Shown: positions 27,488 through 36,871 of the stretch, piece after piece
How positions within the stretch are numbered: position 1 is the stretch's first letter
Layout: every line of letters starts with the position of its first letter
Source of the DNA: Methanocaldococcus vulcanius M7
Lineage (GTDB): Archaea > AGJL01 > Methanococci > Methanococcales > Methanocaldococcaceae
Assembly: GCF_000024625.1 (NCBI RefSeq)
Contig: NC_013407.1
Coordinates: 1,682,330-1,746,329 of the forward strand
Reading direction: 5' to 3'
DNA: 64,000 bases
Made by a program: the position numbers and the translations under genes
The notes under the pieces: model-generated
Databases searched by the model: none
What the model was told of the DNA's origin: nothing
What the model saw: the letters and a program-made list of their open reading frames with translations, nothing else

Positions 27488-28225
27488 CTAATAAACGTCA
27501 AACAACTCTCCTAATGTTATTTTTTTATTGGTTCTTATTAATTCTGGAATTTTTCCTTTTATTCCAACCTTATCTTTTACAACAATAAAGATTCCATCTA
27601 CTTTCTCAATTTCATCTGCTTTTTCTAAGGCATTATTTATCATCTCATCTATATCGTTTCCCTTTGAAGCATTACATATCGCTGTCGCTGCGGCATCTGC
27701 TATTGCCGAACTTTTAGCAAAGACGGTAACCGCATCTGCCTCCCCGAAACTTACGGAGTGGCCAACGGTCGAAGACGATGTGCAAACCCCATATATCCTT
27801 TTAATTTTTTCTTTTTTTAACTTAAATCCTATCTCTCCAGAAATATTCGAATTTCCTGCATATAATCCAACAACAACATCTTTTTCAGATCTTAAACAAA
27901 TATCCCCCCCATTTTCTGCAATGATATTTTTTGCAGTAATATTCTTAACCAATAATTCTGATATTGCCCCTGCAACACTTGCCATTGGCCCAACATTTGC
28001 TATTTTTCCAGCAGTTGCCATTAACCTTACGATCTCTGGGACGTTTTCCTCAACATCAATGGGATCGTAAGAGAGGAGAAACATTGGATTTGTGCGAATA
28101 TATCCTTCTAAATCATGCCTTAATTTATAAACTACACTTTCAGCTTTTTTAAAATATCTTTTATCATCTATTTTCAATAGTAAATTGGTTTCTTTTATTG
28201 TAATCCTTTTTTTAAACCACTGCAT
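27488..28225 (-). CDS. UPF0280 family protein (ApbE-like fold)
   Basis: A 245-aa protein matching the UPF0280 family of methanogens, which shares a fold with the flavin transferase ApbE. Typical segments are RHDLEGYIRTNP, MATAGKIANVGPMASVAGAISE, IIAENGGDICLR, GVCTSSSTVGHSVSFGEADAVTVFA and ADAAATAICN. The biochemical role is unproven. The ATG at 28225 follows AAAGGG. Its stop directly borders the CRISPR leader. Confidence 0.85.
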   Translation of the reverse strand: MQWFKKRITIKETNLLLKIDDKRYFKKAESVVYKLRHDLEGYIRTNPMFLLSYDPIDVEENVPEIVRLMATAGKIANVGPMASVAGAISELLVKNITAKNIIAENGGDICLRSEKDVVVGLYAGNSNISGEIGFKLKKEKIKRIYGVCTSSSTVGHSVSFGEADAVTVFAKSSAIADAAATAICNASKGNDIDEMINNALEKADEIEKVDGIFIVVKDKVGIKGKIPELIRTNKKITLGELFDVY

Positions 28226-28284
28226 AGCAAACCCTTTTTACTACCTAATTTAGTTAATCTAAATTATTTAAAGGTTTTAAAGTT

Positions 28285-28614
28285 TTAGATTAAGAATTTA
28301 TTGTAATACTTTTCAGCAATATCTCCAAATATTGGAAATTTAAATTTCTCATTGTTATATGCTTTAATCATTCCAACAACCCAAAACACTAACATCAATA
28401 TATTTATTAAAGCTGAAATTATAATTCCGATTATTGGAATTGACGAAAATATAACTGCCAATATATTCAAACTTAAAAATGTTATAAAGGACTGCATTGC
28501 ATGAAATCGGATAAAATCGTCATCTCTCTCTAAAAGCAAGAAGATCAATCCGCTAATCCAAAATAATAAATAACATAACGCCCCTTCAATATTCCTATCC
28601 AATCCTAATGCCAT
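28285..28614 (-). CDS. UPF0132-type small membrane protein
   Basis: A 109-aa protein with about three membrane helices. It opens MALGLDRNIEGALCYLLFWISG, with RFHAMQSF after the first hairpin and WVVGMIKAYNNEKFKFPIFGDIAEKY at the end, as in the UPF0132/DUF4870 group. No function is known. ATG 28614 is preceded by AAGGTGGAATCT; the GTG nine bases upstream is part of the ribosome site. The 28624-28885 stretch before tpiA is AT-rich and seems empty. Confidence 0.75.
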   Translation of the reverse strand: MALGLDRNIEGALCYLLFWISGLIFLLLERDDDFIRFHAMQSFITFLSLNILAVIFSSIPIIGIIISALINILMLVFWVVGMIKAYNNEKFKFPIFGDIAEKYYNKFLI

Positions 28615-28885
28615 AGATTCCACCTTAATAAAAAACGTTTTATATTTTGTTATTATTTTGTTATATTTATTACAAAATTTTATATTTTAATTATAACTGT
28701 TTTCTATTTATTTACCCGCTTATACATCCAAGTAATATTTTCAATTACTCACATCTCTTTTTAAAACTGAAAAAAAGTTAAATAAGGAAAATTGGGATAC
28801 AAGAAAAATATTTAAAGTGGAACATATTATTTAAACAATTTATTTGAACAATATTTATCTCAAATTATTATAATGAGATGAGACA

Positions 28886-29551
<666 letters not shown>

Positions 29552-29564
29552 TCACCGTGATAAC

Positions 29565-30050
29565 ATGATTGTTCAGATAAATGATTATTTCATAGGGATG
29601 ATATTTAAAGGTAATCGATTAGTTAGGAATACAATTCCTTTAAGAGAGGAGGAGATATTTAGATTTTATAATGGAAAGATTTTAGATGAGCCAAATAAGA
29701 TGTGTATGAAAGTTGGAAAGATCATTTTGAAACTGTATTTTGCTGATTTAGACGATAAAATCGCAAGGGATCTTATCGATTACGAATTAAATGTATCATC
29801 GTTTACAAAAAAGGTATTGGATGAAGTTAAAAAAATAAAATTTGGAGAAACAGTTAGTTATGGAGATATTGCAAAAAAATTAAACACCTCTCCGAGGGCT
29901 GTTGGAGTTGCTCTAAGTAAAAATCCTCTTCCGTTAATAATTCCCTGTCATCGGGTTGTTGCTAAAAATTCACTGGGAGGATACTCATATGGCATAGAGA
30001 AGAAAAAATTTATATTAGAAATGGAGCAAATTAAAAAAAGGTTGAAATAA
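29565..30050 (+). CDS. ogt: methylated-DNA--protein-cysteine methyltransferase
   Basis: A 161-aa suicide repair protein that moves alkyl groups from O6-alkylguanine to its own cysteine. The acceptor Cys is in IPCHRVVAKNSLGGYSYG (about residue 127), after the helix-turn-helix VSYGDIAKKLNTSPRAVGVALSKNP. The start is ATG 29565 after CGTGATAAC. It is divergent from tpiA, with only 19 bases between the two start codons, so its promoter must lie within tpiA or be very compact. Confidence 0.95.
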   Translation: MIVQINDYFIGMIFKGNRLVRNTIPLREEEIFRFYNGKILDEPNKMCMKVGKIILKLYFADLDDKIARDLIDYELNVSSFTKKVLDEVKKIKFGETVSYGDIAKKLNTSPRAVGVALSKNPLPLIIPCHRVVAKNSLGGYSYGIEKKKFILEMEQIKKRLK

Positions 30051-30263
30051 GCGTGGAAAGATCAATAAATTTATATTATATTCAAATTATTAAAAAATTA
30101 ATAATATGCATCTAACAATACATTCAAATATTCTTTAGATTTAGATATTAAATTTTAATTTAGAATTTAATAAAAATAAAATAAAAATTTAAATTTAAAT
30201 AAATATTTGAACGAGGGAAAATTAAATTATAATGCTAATATATTTTTGGGTGGGGTAGGTTTA

Positions 30264-30734
30264 ATGTTGATCAGAAAATTTTCATCAAAGGATTTAGACG
30301 CAGTGGAAAAAATCGAAAAAGAGGCATTTACAAACCCATATCCTACATCCCTCCTCATAGGTTTTTGGTCGATGTATCCAGATTGCTTCTATGTGGCAGA
30401 AATAGACGGGAAAGTTGTTGGATACATTTTAGGTAGTATGGAGTGGGGAAATGGTCATATAATATCCCTCGCAGTGAAAAAGGAATATAGAGGATTGGGA
30501 ATTGGAAAAATACTATTAAAAACTCTTGAAAATTATTATTTCAATACTGCAAAGTGTAATTACATTGTTTTAGAAGTTAGGGTCTCCAACACCGTAGCAA
30601 GAAAATTCTACTACAAAATGGGATATAAAGACAGGAAACTCCTTCCAAACTACTATGAAGATGGAGAAGATGCTATATTAATGATAAAAAAGAGACAAAA
30701 CGCCAAAGGGGTTTTAATTATCTCCCTCTGGTAA
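30264..30734 (+). CDS. rimI: GNAT N-acetyltransferase (RimI-like)
   Basis: A 156-aa GNAT acetyltransferase resembling archaeal N-alpha-acetyltransferases. The acetyl-CoA motif VKKEYRGLGIGKILLKTLE is clear, as are the FTNPYPTSLLIGFWSMYPDCF substrate region and VRVSNTVARKFYYKMGY. The target is probably protein N-termini. I start it at ATG 30264; GTAGGTTTA precedes it. The last few residues (RQNAKGVLIISLW) extend past the usual fold end, just before the convergent small ORF. Confidence 0.85.
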   Translation: MLIRKFSSKDLDAVEKIEKEAFTNPYPTSLLIGFWSMYPDCFYVAEIDGKVVGYILGSMEWGNGHIISLAVKKEYRGLGIGKILLKTLENYYFNTAKCNYIVLEVRVSNTVARKFYYKMGYKDRKLLPNYYEDGEDAILMIKKRQNAKGVLIISLW

Positions 30735-30956
30735 TCATGTTTCTTTTTTAAATATTTCTTCAATTTTTGGACATGCAGTTAAAATCAAGTTATGAAGTTC
30801 AGTATCCTTCGTTGATTCCAAAACCTTATAAAGTAGTTTTTTATTATTAATATGGGGTTCAATCAAATGTCGCACCATGATAATTTTAATCCCCATAAAT
30901 TTTGCCTTGTCATTAATTATCTTTAAATCCTCAATTATTTTTTCATCGGTTTTCAT
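30735..30956 (-). CDS. small conserved hypothetical protein
   Basis: A 73-aa protein that I do not recognise. It is helical and charged ([22 protein letters not shown], then [28 protein letters not shown]), with one cysteine and no membrane segment. ATG 30956 is preceded by GGGTGGTTTTT, a strong site; the open frame extends further upstream but without coding character. It is convergent with rimI, with no gap. Confidence 0.55.
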   Translation of the reverse strand: MKTDEKIIEDLKIINDKAKFMGIKIIMVRHLIEPHINNKKLLYKVLESTKDTELHNLILTACPKIEEIFKKET

Positions 30957-31339
30957 AAAAACCACCCAAAGACAAAATGAAATATAACAATAAAAATTCC
31001 AAAATGCTATATCTATATTAATCATTTTACTTGTTTATTGCCCATATTTAGTTTTCTATATATCCATTATGTTATTTATATATTTATGATTTTTTTGCAT
31101 ATGCTTTAATACCTACCTATGTATGTGTTTGAACAAGTAAAAAACTTTCTACCACATATCGAATAATTTTGAAAATATAATAACTTTTGGTCTCTTGCAA
31201 GTTATCCACTCCCCCTCATCCACTTAAATATATTGATAAAAATATAGCCAAATATAGCGGAATGGTTCTAATAGAAATTGAGAAAGAATTAATCAAAAAT
31301 AAGAGAATAAAAAAGAATTTTAGAGCAACTTCAACAATT

Positions 31340-31604
31340 TTATCTTTAAATAATTCCTTCTTTTTATAAGATGTTGTCTTGGTGATCAACCAACGAAAAA
31401 TAACTTTTTTATCATTTTCATCAACAGTAAAAACAAGAACAAAGCTTTTATCGGTATGAACTCGTTTAAAATCATTTAAAGGATATTTTAGGTTTTTATA
31501 GTGCTGAGGATTTTGAACAATCTCTTCCATTTCCTTCAATATTGATCATAATTTTTTATATCTCTTTTTGAAAGTTTTTGGAGTATTTTATCCAATGAGG
31601 TCAT
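31340..31604 (-). pseudogene. broken RelE-type toxin gene
   Basis: From ATG 31604 the frame reads MTSLDKILQKLSKRDIKNYDQ and hits a stop. A shifted frame continues KEMEEIVQNPQHYKNLKYPLNDFKRVHTDKSFVLVFTVDENDKKVIF, the body of an archaeal RelE-type mRNA interferase. The expected ending VDHxDNIYK appears in yet another frame (VDHQDNI, near 31382), and the first frame resumes at YKKKELFK. So at least one and probably three small indels have broken it. Upstream, between 31605 and 31740, a stop-interrupted frame may be the remnant antitoxin. It sits beside the distal end of CRISPR array 2. Confidence 0.65.
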
Positions 31605-31775
31605 TATTTCAATATCATATATTTATTCTCCCAAATATCTCTTTTTTAGATTTTCAATATAGATTTTTCATTTTTCGATATACATAGGTTTTAACTCCTC
31701 ATCTAACAAAAATTCTGCAAGGGTCTGATTTTAACCCCCATATCTTTTAATCTATTTTTAGAATGTTAAAAAGTA

Positions 31776-32432
31776 GTTTCTATCACGATCCGTGCTGATT
31801 TTAATTTAATTAGGTATTATAGCTGCCGGTAGTATAATGAATGTAGGTTTCCATCACGACTCGTGCTGATTTTAATTTTTCGATTTTCAATTTCAACATA
31901 AATCTTTTTGATTTCCATCACGACTCGTGCTGATTTTAATTAGAGACAATATGAAGCCAATTAATGTCAGCATTATTGATGACTACAAAAATTTCCATCA
32001 CGACTCGTGCTGATTTTAATTTAATTTTACAGACGCATAAATTTATCTTTTTTAGCGAAGATTTCCATCACGACTCGTGCTGATTTTAATGAGGGATGTT
32101 ATAAGACAAAGCATAAGGGATGCTATAAGAGATTTCCATCACGACTCGTGCTGATTTTAATTTGTGAACAATGTAGAGAATGTTGGTACGAAAGTCATTT
32201 CCATCACGACTCGTGCTGATTTTAATTTTTAGTGATAAAATGAAGGATATAAACGATATAATAAAGTTTCCATCACGACTCGTGCTGATTTTAATGGAAA
32301 AAAATATCTAATACTTGACTATTCAACTTATGCTTTGTTTCCATCACGACTCGTGCTGATTTTAATCAGGACAGATGGTTGGTGGTTGGAGTAATTATAG
32401 GAGTTTCCATCACGACTCGTGCTGATTTTAAT
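31776..32432 (-). CRISPR. CRISPR array 2: 10 repeats, 9 spacers
   Basis: The repeat is the same 30-base family as array 1, mainly with GACTCG in place of GATCCG. Repeat starts are 31776, 31847, 31911, 31991, 32061, 32132, 32197, 32266, 32337 and 32403. The leftmost (oldest) copy has GATCC and a C-to-T change; copies at 31911-32197 begin A and the others G. Spacers are 34-50 bases. The leader lies on the right, so transcription is leftward, as for array 1. A possible half repeat (CTGATTTTAA, 31706-31735) lies one spacer length further left. Confidence 0.98.
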
Positions 32433-32795
32433 AGGGTAATTTTTCTTATTTCATTATAATATTTTTACTTATATTTATATTTTTCTACACTATAATTTTT
32501 CTACCCATAGATAACTCCTTTTCTTTATAAACCTTTTAACAAAACAATTCAAACTTTTATTTAAAAAATAACAATAAATAGAAAACAAAAAACACACTTA
32601 ATCAACCATGGATTTTTAAAAACAACTACAAACAATTAAAAACTCTAAAAAATCCCTATAATCAAACACATCCAAATATACAAAATAATAAAACAAACCA
32701 ACCCTTAGAAACCAACTAAAAACAAATAAAAAACAAAAATCTAAACCAAAAACCTAAAAATCAAAAAAACAAAAACAAACAACAAGATAAAAATA
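32433..32795 (-). promoter_or_regulatory. leader of CRISPR array 2
   Basis: Nearly the same sequence as the array 1 leader along about 360 bases, including the TTTCTACCCATAGATAA block near the array and AACAACAAGATAAA at the far end. The match stops just before 32800, where the upstream region of the hmd-like gene begins (32796-32928, AT-rich). Confidence 0.85.
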
Positions 32796-32928
32796 CGTGC
32801 ATTATAAAATATTCCAAAATCGGATTTAATAAAATATTCAATAAAAATTTATTTATAATAACTTTAACGAACTATTAATATGGCTTTACTATTTTAAAAA
32901 CTTGAAAAAAATATCAAGAGTTGAGACC

Positions 32929-33957
32929 ATGAAGGTATCGGTTTATGGAGCGGGAAATCAGGAGTTATATATAAATAAGTTGAATTTGCCGAAGAAGTTT
33001 GGTGGTGAGCCGCCTTATGGTGGTTCGAGGATGGCTATTGAGTTTGCTAAGGCGGGGCATGATGTTGTTTTGGCAGAGCCGAATAGGGGTATAATGAGTG
33101 AGGATCTTTGGAGGAAGGTTGAGGAAGCGGGAGTTAAGGTTGTTAGTGATGATGTTGAAGCTGCAAAACATGGAGAAGTTCATATCCTCTTCACACCATT
33201 TGGAAGAGCCACATTCAGAATAGCCAAAACAATAATAGAACACCTCCCCCAAAACGCAGTGATCTGCAACACATGCACCGTCTCTCCAGTAGTTTTGTAC
33301 TACTCATTAGAGCCAATTTTAAGAACTAAAAGAAAAGATGTTGGAATTAGCTCAATGCACCCCGCAGCGGTTCCAGGAACTCCTCAACACGGTCATTATG
33401 TTATCGGTGGAAAAACTACTGATAATAGGGAGTTAGCAACAGAAGATCAGACAAATAAATTAGTTGAATTAGCAAAGAGTGCAGGAAAAGAGGCATATAT
33501 TGTTCCTGCTGATGTCTCATCTGTTGTTGCAGATATGGGTAGCTTAGTAACTGCTGTTGCTCTCTCTGGAGTATTGGACTACTACTCGGTTGGAAGAAAT
33601 ATAATAAACGTCCCTAAGAAGATGATAGAACAGCAAGTTATTATGACATTACAAACGATGGCTTCACTTGTTGAGACCTCAGGAGTTGAAGGATTAGTTA
33701 AAGCATTGAATCCAGAATTACTTGTTAGAAGTGCATCATCTATGAAATTATTAGATAAACAGAAAGATTTAGAGGCAGCTCTTGAAATATTAAGTAATTT
33801 AGACGATTTGATAAAGAAGGAGATTGAAAATGCAGAAATTAAACCTACAACTCTTGTAGCAGCTCAGTCATTAGTTAAAGAAATAAAAACATTAATTGGA
33901 GGAGCTGCTGCTGAAGGGGCTATAAAGAGAAGTGCAAGAAAACTGTTCGAGCATTAG
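32929..33957 (+). CDS. Hmd paralogue (HmdII/HmdIII family)
   Basis: A 342-aa protein related to the iron-only H2-forming methylene-tetrahydromethanopterin dehydrogenase. The N-terminal Rossmann start is KVSVYGAGNQELYINK, not the one of catalytic Hmd. The cysteine that would bind the FeGP cofactor is kept in VICNTCTVSP, and SSMHPAAVPGTPQHGHYVIGG follows. Paralogues lack hydrogenase activity as far as is known; a role in regulation or cofactor handling has been suggested, and from memory a M. jannaschii member copurified with prolyl-tRNA synthetase. ATG 32929 is chosen. The first 230 bases are T/G-rich, then composition flips to A/C-rich. Confidence 0.85.
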   Translation: MKVSVYGAGNQELYINKLNLPKKFGGEPPYGGSRMAIEFAKAGHDVVLAEPNRGIMSEDLWRKVEEAGVKVVSDDVEAAKHGEVHILFTPFGRATFRIAKTIIEHLPQNAVICNTCTVSPVVLYYSLEPILRTKRKDVGISSMHPAAVPGTPQHGHYVIGGKTTDNRELATEDQTNKLVELAKSAGKEAYIVPADVSSVVADMGSLVTAVALSGVLDYYSVGRNIINVPKKMIEQQVIMTLQTMASLVETSGVEGLVKALNPELLVRSASSMKLLDKQKDLEAALEILSNLDDLIKKEIENAEIKPTTLVAAQSLVKEIKTLIGGAAAEGAIKRSARKLFEH

Positions 33958-34075
33958 GTTGGTAAATAAGTATGTCCATATTTATAAATTATTTATTAAT
34001 AAATATTCTTTGTGGGAAATATTTATATATTGTGTATGGTAATGTAGATGTAGAATTCTTTGGTATGGGGAAAAT

Positions 34076-34546
34076 ATGAAAAAAAGAGACGAAATAAAGG
34101 TTGTAGTTATAGGATCCAGTGATGTGGGAAAAACTACATTGATGGAAAGCTTAATTGGAAATATTGGAAAAGTTGAGCACAGGGGAATAACAACAGCAAT
34201 AGATTACGGATCTCTAACTGTTAATGGCAGAAAGATTCATTTCTTTGGGACTCCTGGACAGAAAAGATTCGAATTTATGAGGGATCTAACTTTAAAAGGC
34301 ACAACCTTGGCATTAGTTGTGTTAGATGCCTCCAAAGGAATAACCGAGGAAGATATAGAAATAATAAAATCCTTAGAATCAAAAAATATACCATACGGGA
34401 TATTTATAAATAAAACTGACATTAAAAAAATCGAGTTGGACGAAATAAGCAAATATTTCTCACCAAAATTCGTGATTGAAGGTAGTGCTTTGAAAAAAAT
34501 TGGCCTAAACGAGATTTTAAACCACCTTTTAAATGATCACTTTTGA
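34076..34546 (+). CDS. small Ras/Rag-like GTPase
   Basis: A 156-aa GTPase. G1 is GSSDVGKTTLME, G3 is FGTPGQKRFEFM (usual Asp replaced by Gly-Thr), G4 is INKTDIKK and G5 is EGSALKK. The RGITTAIDYG switch I segment carries the G2 threonine. This resembles archaeal MglA/Gtr-type GTPases. A roadblock protein follows at 34723, and such proteins often regulate or bind these GTPases, so a switch pair is likely. The start is ATG 34076 after GGGGAAAAT. Confidence 0.88.
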   Translation: MKKRDEIKVVVIGSSDVGKTTLMESLIGNIGKVEHRGITTAIDYGSLTVNGRKIHFFGTPGQKRFEFMRDLTLKGTTLALVVLDASKGITEEDIEIIKSLESKNIPYGIFINKTDIKKIELDEISKYFSPKFVIEGSALKKIGLNEILNHLLNDHF

Positions 34547-34722
34547 AAATTTAAAAAAATTATATATAGTAAAAGAACACTTAACACCTACATAAGAACT
34601 TAAAATAAAAACGACATAATTACATACACTATTACTAAAATCGTCCAAAAATGAAAAATAAAAATAAACAAATATGATAGGCAAAATATAAATAAATATA
34701 AATAAATCAAGTTGGTGATAAC

Positions 34723-35067
34723 ATGATTGATAGGGTTTTGTTGGAGTTGAATAAGACGGAGGGTATTAAGGGTTCTATGGTTGTTGGTAAGGATGGGTTG
34801 GTTATTGCATCCCAGTTGCCTGGTAGTGTTGATGCTGAGTTGGTTGGGGCTATGGCTTCTGCTGCTTTTGGGGCTGCTGAGAGGACAGCGGCAGAGATTG
34901 GAATGGGTAATTTAGAACAAACAATGATTGAAGGAGAACATGGTAAAACATTAATGGTTGATGCAGGAGAAGGAATCTTAGTCGTATTAACCGATGCAAA
35001 AGTAAACTTAGGACTAATAAGAATAACCATGAAAAGAGCAGCAGAAAAAGTAAAAGCAATGTTCTAA
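34723..35067 (+). CDS. roadblock/LC7 domain protein
   Basis: A 114-aa single roadblock domain: [53 protein letters not shown] and [31 protein letters not shown]. These domains dimerise and act as GTPase activators or scaffolds (MglB-like), fitting the GTPase gene just upstream. The ATG 34723 follows TGGTGATAAC. The first 170 bases avoid A and C and the remainder avoids T, an abrupt switch near 34896. Confidence 0.93.
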   Translation: MIDRVLLELNKTEGIKGSMVVGKDGLVIASQLPGSVDAELVGAMASAAFGAAERTAAEIGMGNLEQTMIEGEHGKTLMVDAGEGILVVLTDAKVNLGLIRITMKRAAEKVKAMF

Positions 35068-35147
35068 GATAACCAACTAAACTATATTTTACTATATTTA
35101 AATAAATTTTACAAACTTTAAAAAGTTTTTTATTCTTTTAACCTGCA

Positions 35148-36086
35148 TTAAGATAAGGAAGAACTTAAAATCGAGATGATCTCATCAACCACATCATCAG
35201 TTAAATCTGAAACATCAATTTTTTTTGTCTCGAATGTTATTCCACTCTTTAAGATTCTTTCATAGGTTGGGCATAGAGTAGTTATTGACTTTCCATTATC
35301 CAACTTTATCTCTTCATTTATTTTCCTTGAAACACATTTTGGATTTTCACATTCTAAAAAGATAGATATACCCTCAAGATCTTTAAAATAGGCGTTTTCT
35401 AATTCGTTTTTTATTCTTTTATTTACATCTACATACTTCTTATAGATCTTTTTAGCGTTTAAAAGTTCTTCTTTTAAAAGTCCAAAATAATTTATTGTCT
35501 TATAAGTTTTTGATAGCAATTTAAAGTTCTCATCCCCTTTAACCATTTCTTCAACCTCTCTACTCAAACCCAAAAATCCCCCATACTCACAATTAACGAT
35601 CTTTGGAGATCCTGTTGAGCAGACGATAATATCTCCATATCCACAGTCCCCTCCGATTTTTCCAGATATATCCTCAATAAATAAAGAATTTTTCTCTTCA
35701 CATATTTTTTTTATTTCTTTTAATGGCTGGGGAGATAGATATCCTGCAAGAGACGTTATAATTAGGGATGAGTCATCCTGCAAGTCCTTTTCGAGATTTT
35801 CCACATCTACCATCCCAAGATGAGTTTCAAATATTTTTGTTTTAAGGCCTAATATTTTAGGAAAGTCCAAAAAACCTTTCCATCCTCCCATATTTGGAAC
35901 AAGAAGATCTTTTTTGTATTGTTTTGCAATCCATAACGCCATGAAAATGGCAGCACTTCCAGATGGAAAGAAGAGTATTTTATATTCTCTTTTTACCAGA
36001 GCATTTATTATTTTCGCTATTTTAGATTTATCTCCTTCTTTATTTACTAATCCCCATAAACTTGGTCTTCTATGCTTTACTATCAT
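35148..36086 (-). CDS. DegT-like PLP-fold aminotransferase homologue
   Basis: A 312-aa protein with the fold-type I aminotransferase pattern: [39 protein letters not shown] and [19 protein letters not shown], the last resembling the PLP-lysine region. It is shorter than typical DegT enzymes, and the active site is not fully standard, so it may have a different reaction or none. The start is ATG 36086. The substrate is unknown. It lies leftward next to the roadblock gene and divergent from the Cys-rich protein. Confidence 0.65.
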   Translation of the reverse strand: MIVKHRRPSLWGLVNKEGDKSKIAKIINALVKREYKILFFPSGSAAIFMALWIAKQYKKDLLVPNMGGWKGFLDFPKILGLKTKIFETHLGMVDVENLEKDLQDDSSLIITSLAGYLSPQPLKEIKKICEEKNSLFIEDISGKIGGDCGYGDIIVCSTGSPKIVNCEYGGFLGLSREVEEMVKGDENFKLLSKTYKTINYFGLLKEELLNAKKIYKKYVDVNKRIKNELENAYFKDLEGISIFLECENPKCVSRKINEEIKLDNGKSITTLCPTYERILKSGITFETKKIDVSDLTDDVVDEIISILSSSLS

Positions 36087-36297
36087 ACTCTCACCAAATC
36101 AGTTTATGCAAATAGAAGATGTAAAAATGTTTATATATTACTTATCCAAATTAATTTTAAATTAATTTTAATTAAGTTTAAGTTATCTTTAACAAAGTTT
36201 TTTATCCAAATATACGATATAACCTATTCATAAGAAAGCTTAAAAAATAATAAATAATAATAAAAACTGAAAAAATTCAAATATGGACGGTGTCGAG

Positions 36298-36759
36298 ATG
36301 GTGAAGTATAAAGACCTATTTGAGCATAGAAACTTGAAAAACCTGCATGTGGTCTTAACATCAATGATCGCAGAGTTTTCAACGTTGGGAATATTAAATC
36401 AAGGCACCACCAATATAATTGGCTCAGGAGTTGGCAAAAAAATAGCAAAATGCTTAAAAGAGACAGTGAAAGAGTTTCCAAAAGACGATAAAAAGTTAAT
36501 AGAGTTTTTAATTAATTTTTGCGATATGTGCGATGAATACATAATAGAGGATGATAAAATAGGAATAAAAATTGATAAATGCAAATACTGCCCGAAACAG
36601 ATTGGAGAAGCAGAAATTCCCGGAAGTGCATGTCCCATCCCCTCAATATTAGCAAGTTGTATGGAAGAATTAACAAACAAACCATATAAAATAAAATTGT
36701 GGGACAAAAACAAGGTAATAATAAAAGAAAACGGTTATTGCTGGTTTAGAATAAAATAA
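36298..36759 (+). CDS. cysteine-rich conserved hypothetical protein
   Basis: A 153-aa soluble protein I cannot name. The N-terminal half is helical (NLHVVLTSMIAEFSTLGILNQG). Cysteines cluster in the middle: CDMCDE, then CKYCPKQIG and SACPIPSILASC. This pattern could bind zinc or an iron-sulfur cluster and vaguely recalls V4R-type ligand-binding domains. ATG 36298 is preceded by CGGTGTCGAG. It is convergent with amt. Confidence 0.65.
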   Translation: MVKYKDLFEHRNLKNLHVVLTSMIAEFSTLGILNQGTTNIIGSGVGKKIAKCLKETVKEFPKDDKKLIEFLINFCDMCDEYIIEDDKIGIKIDKCKYCPKQIGEAEIPGSACPIPSILASCMEELTNKPYKIKLWDKNKVIIKENGYCWFRIK

Positions 36760-36871
36760 ATAGAATATTGAATTAAAATATAATATAAAAAATAATAAAA
36801 ACAAAAAATAATAAAAAATAAATAGAAAAGAGTTAAAAGATAAAAAGAGATAAAAAAGGAAATATTTTGAA

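Noticed and set aside
30957..31025. Upstream extension of the small protein at 30735 with a hydrophobic N-terminus
   Set aside because: The strong GGGTGG site directly before ATG 30956 marks the start; the extension would read through that site.
31187..31369. A 60-codon plus-strand frame over the toxin remnant
   Set aside because: It has no ribosome site and is antisense to the recognisable RelE-like sequence.
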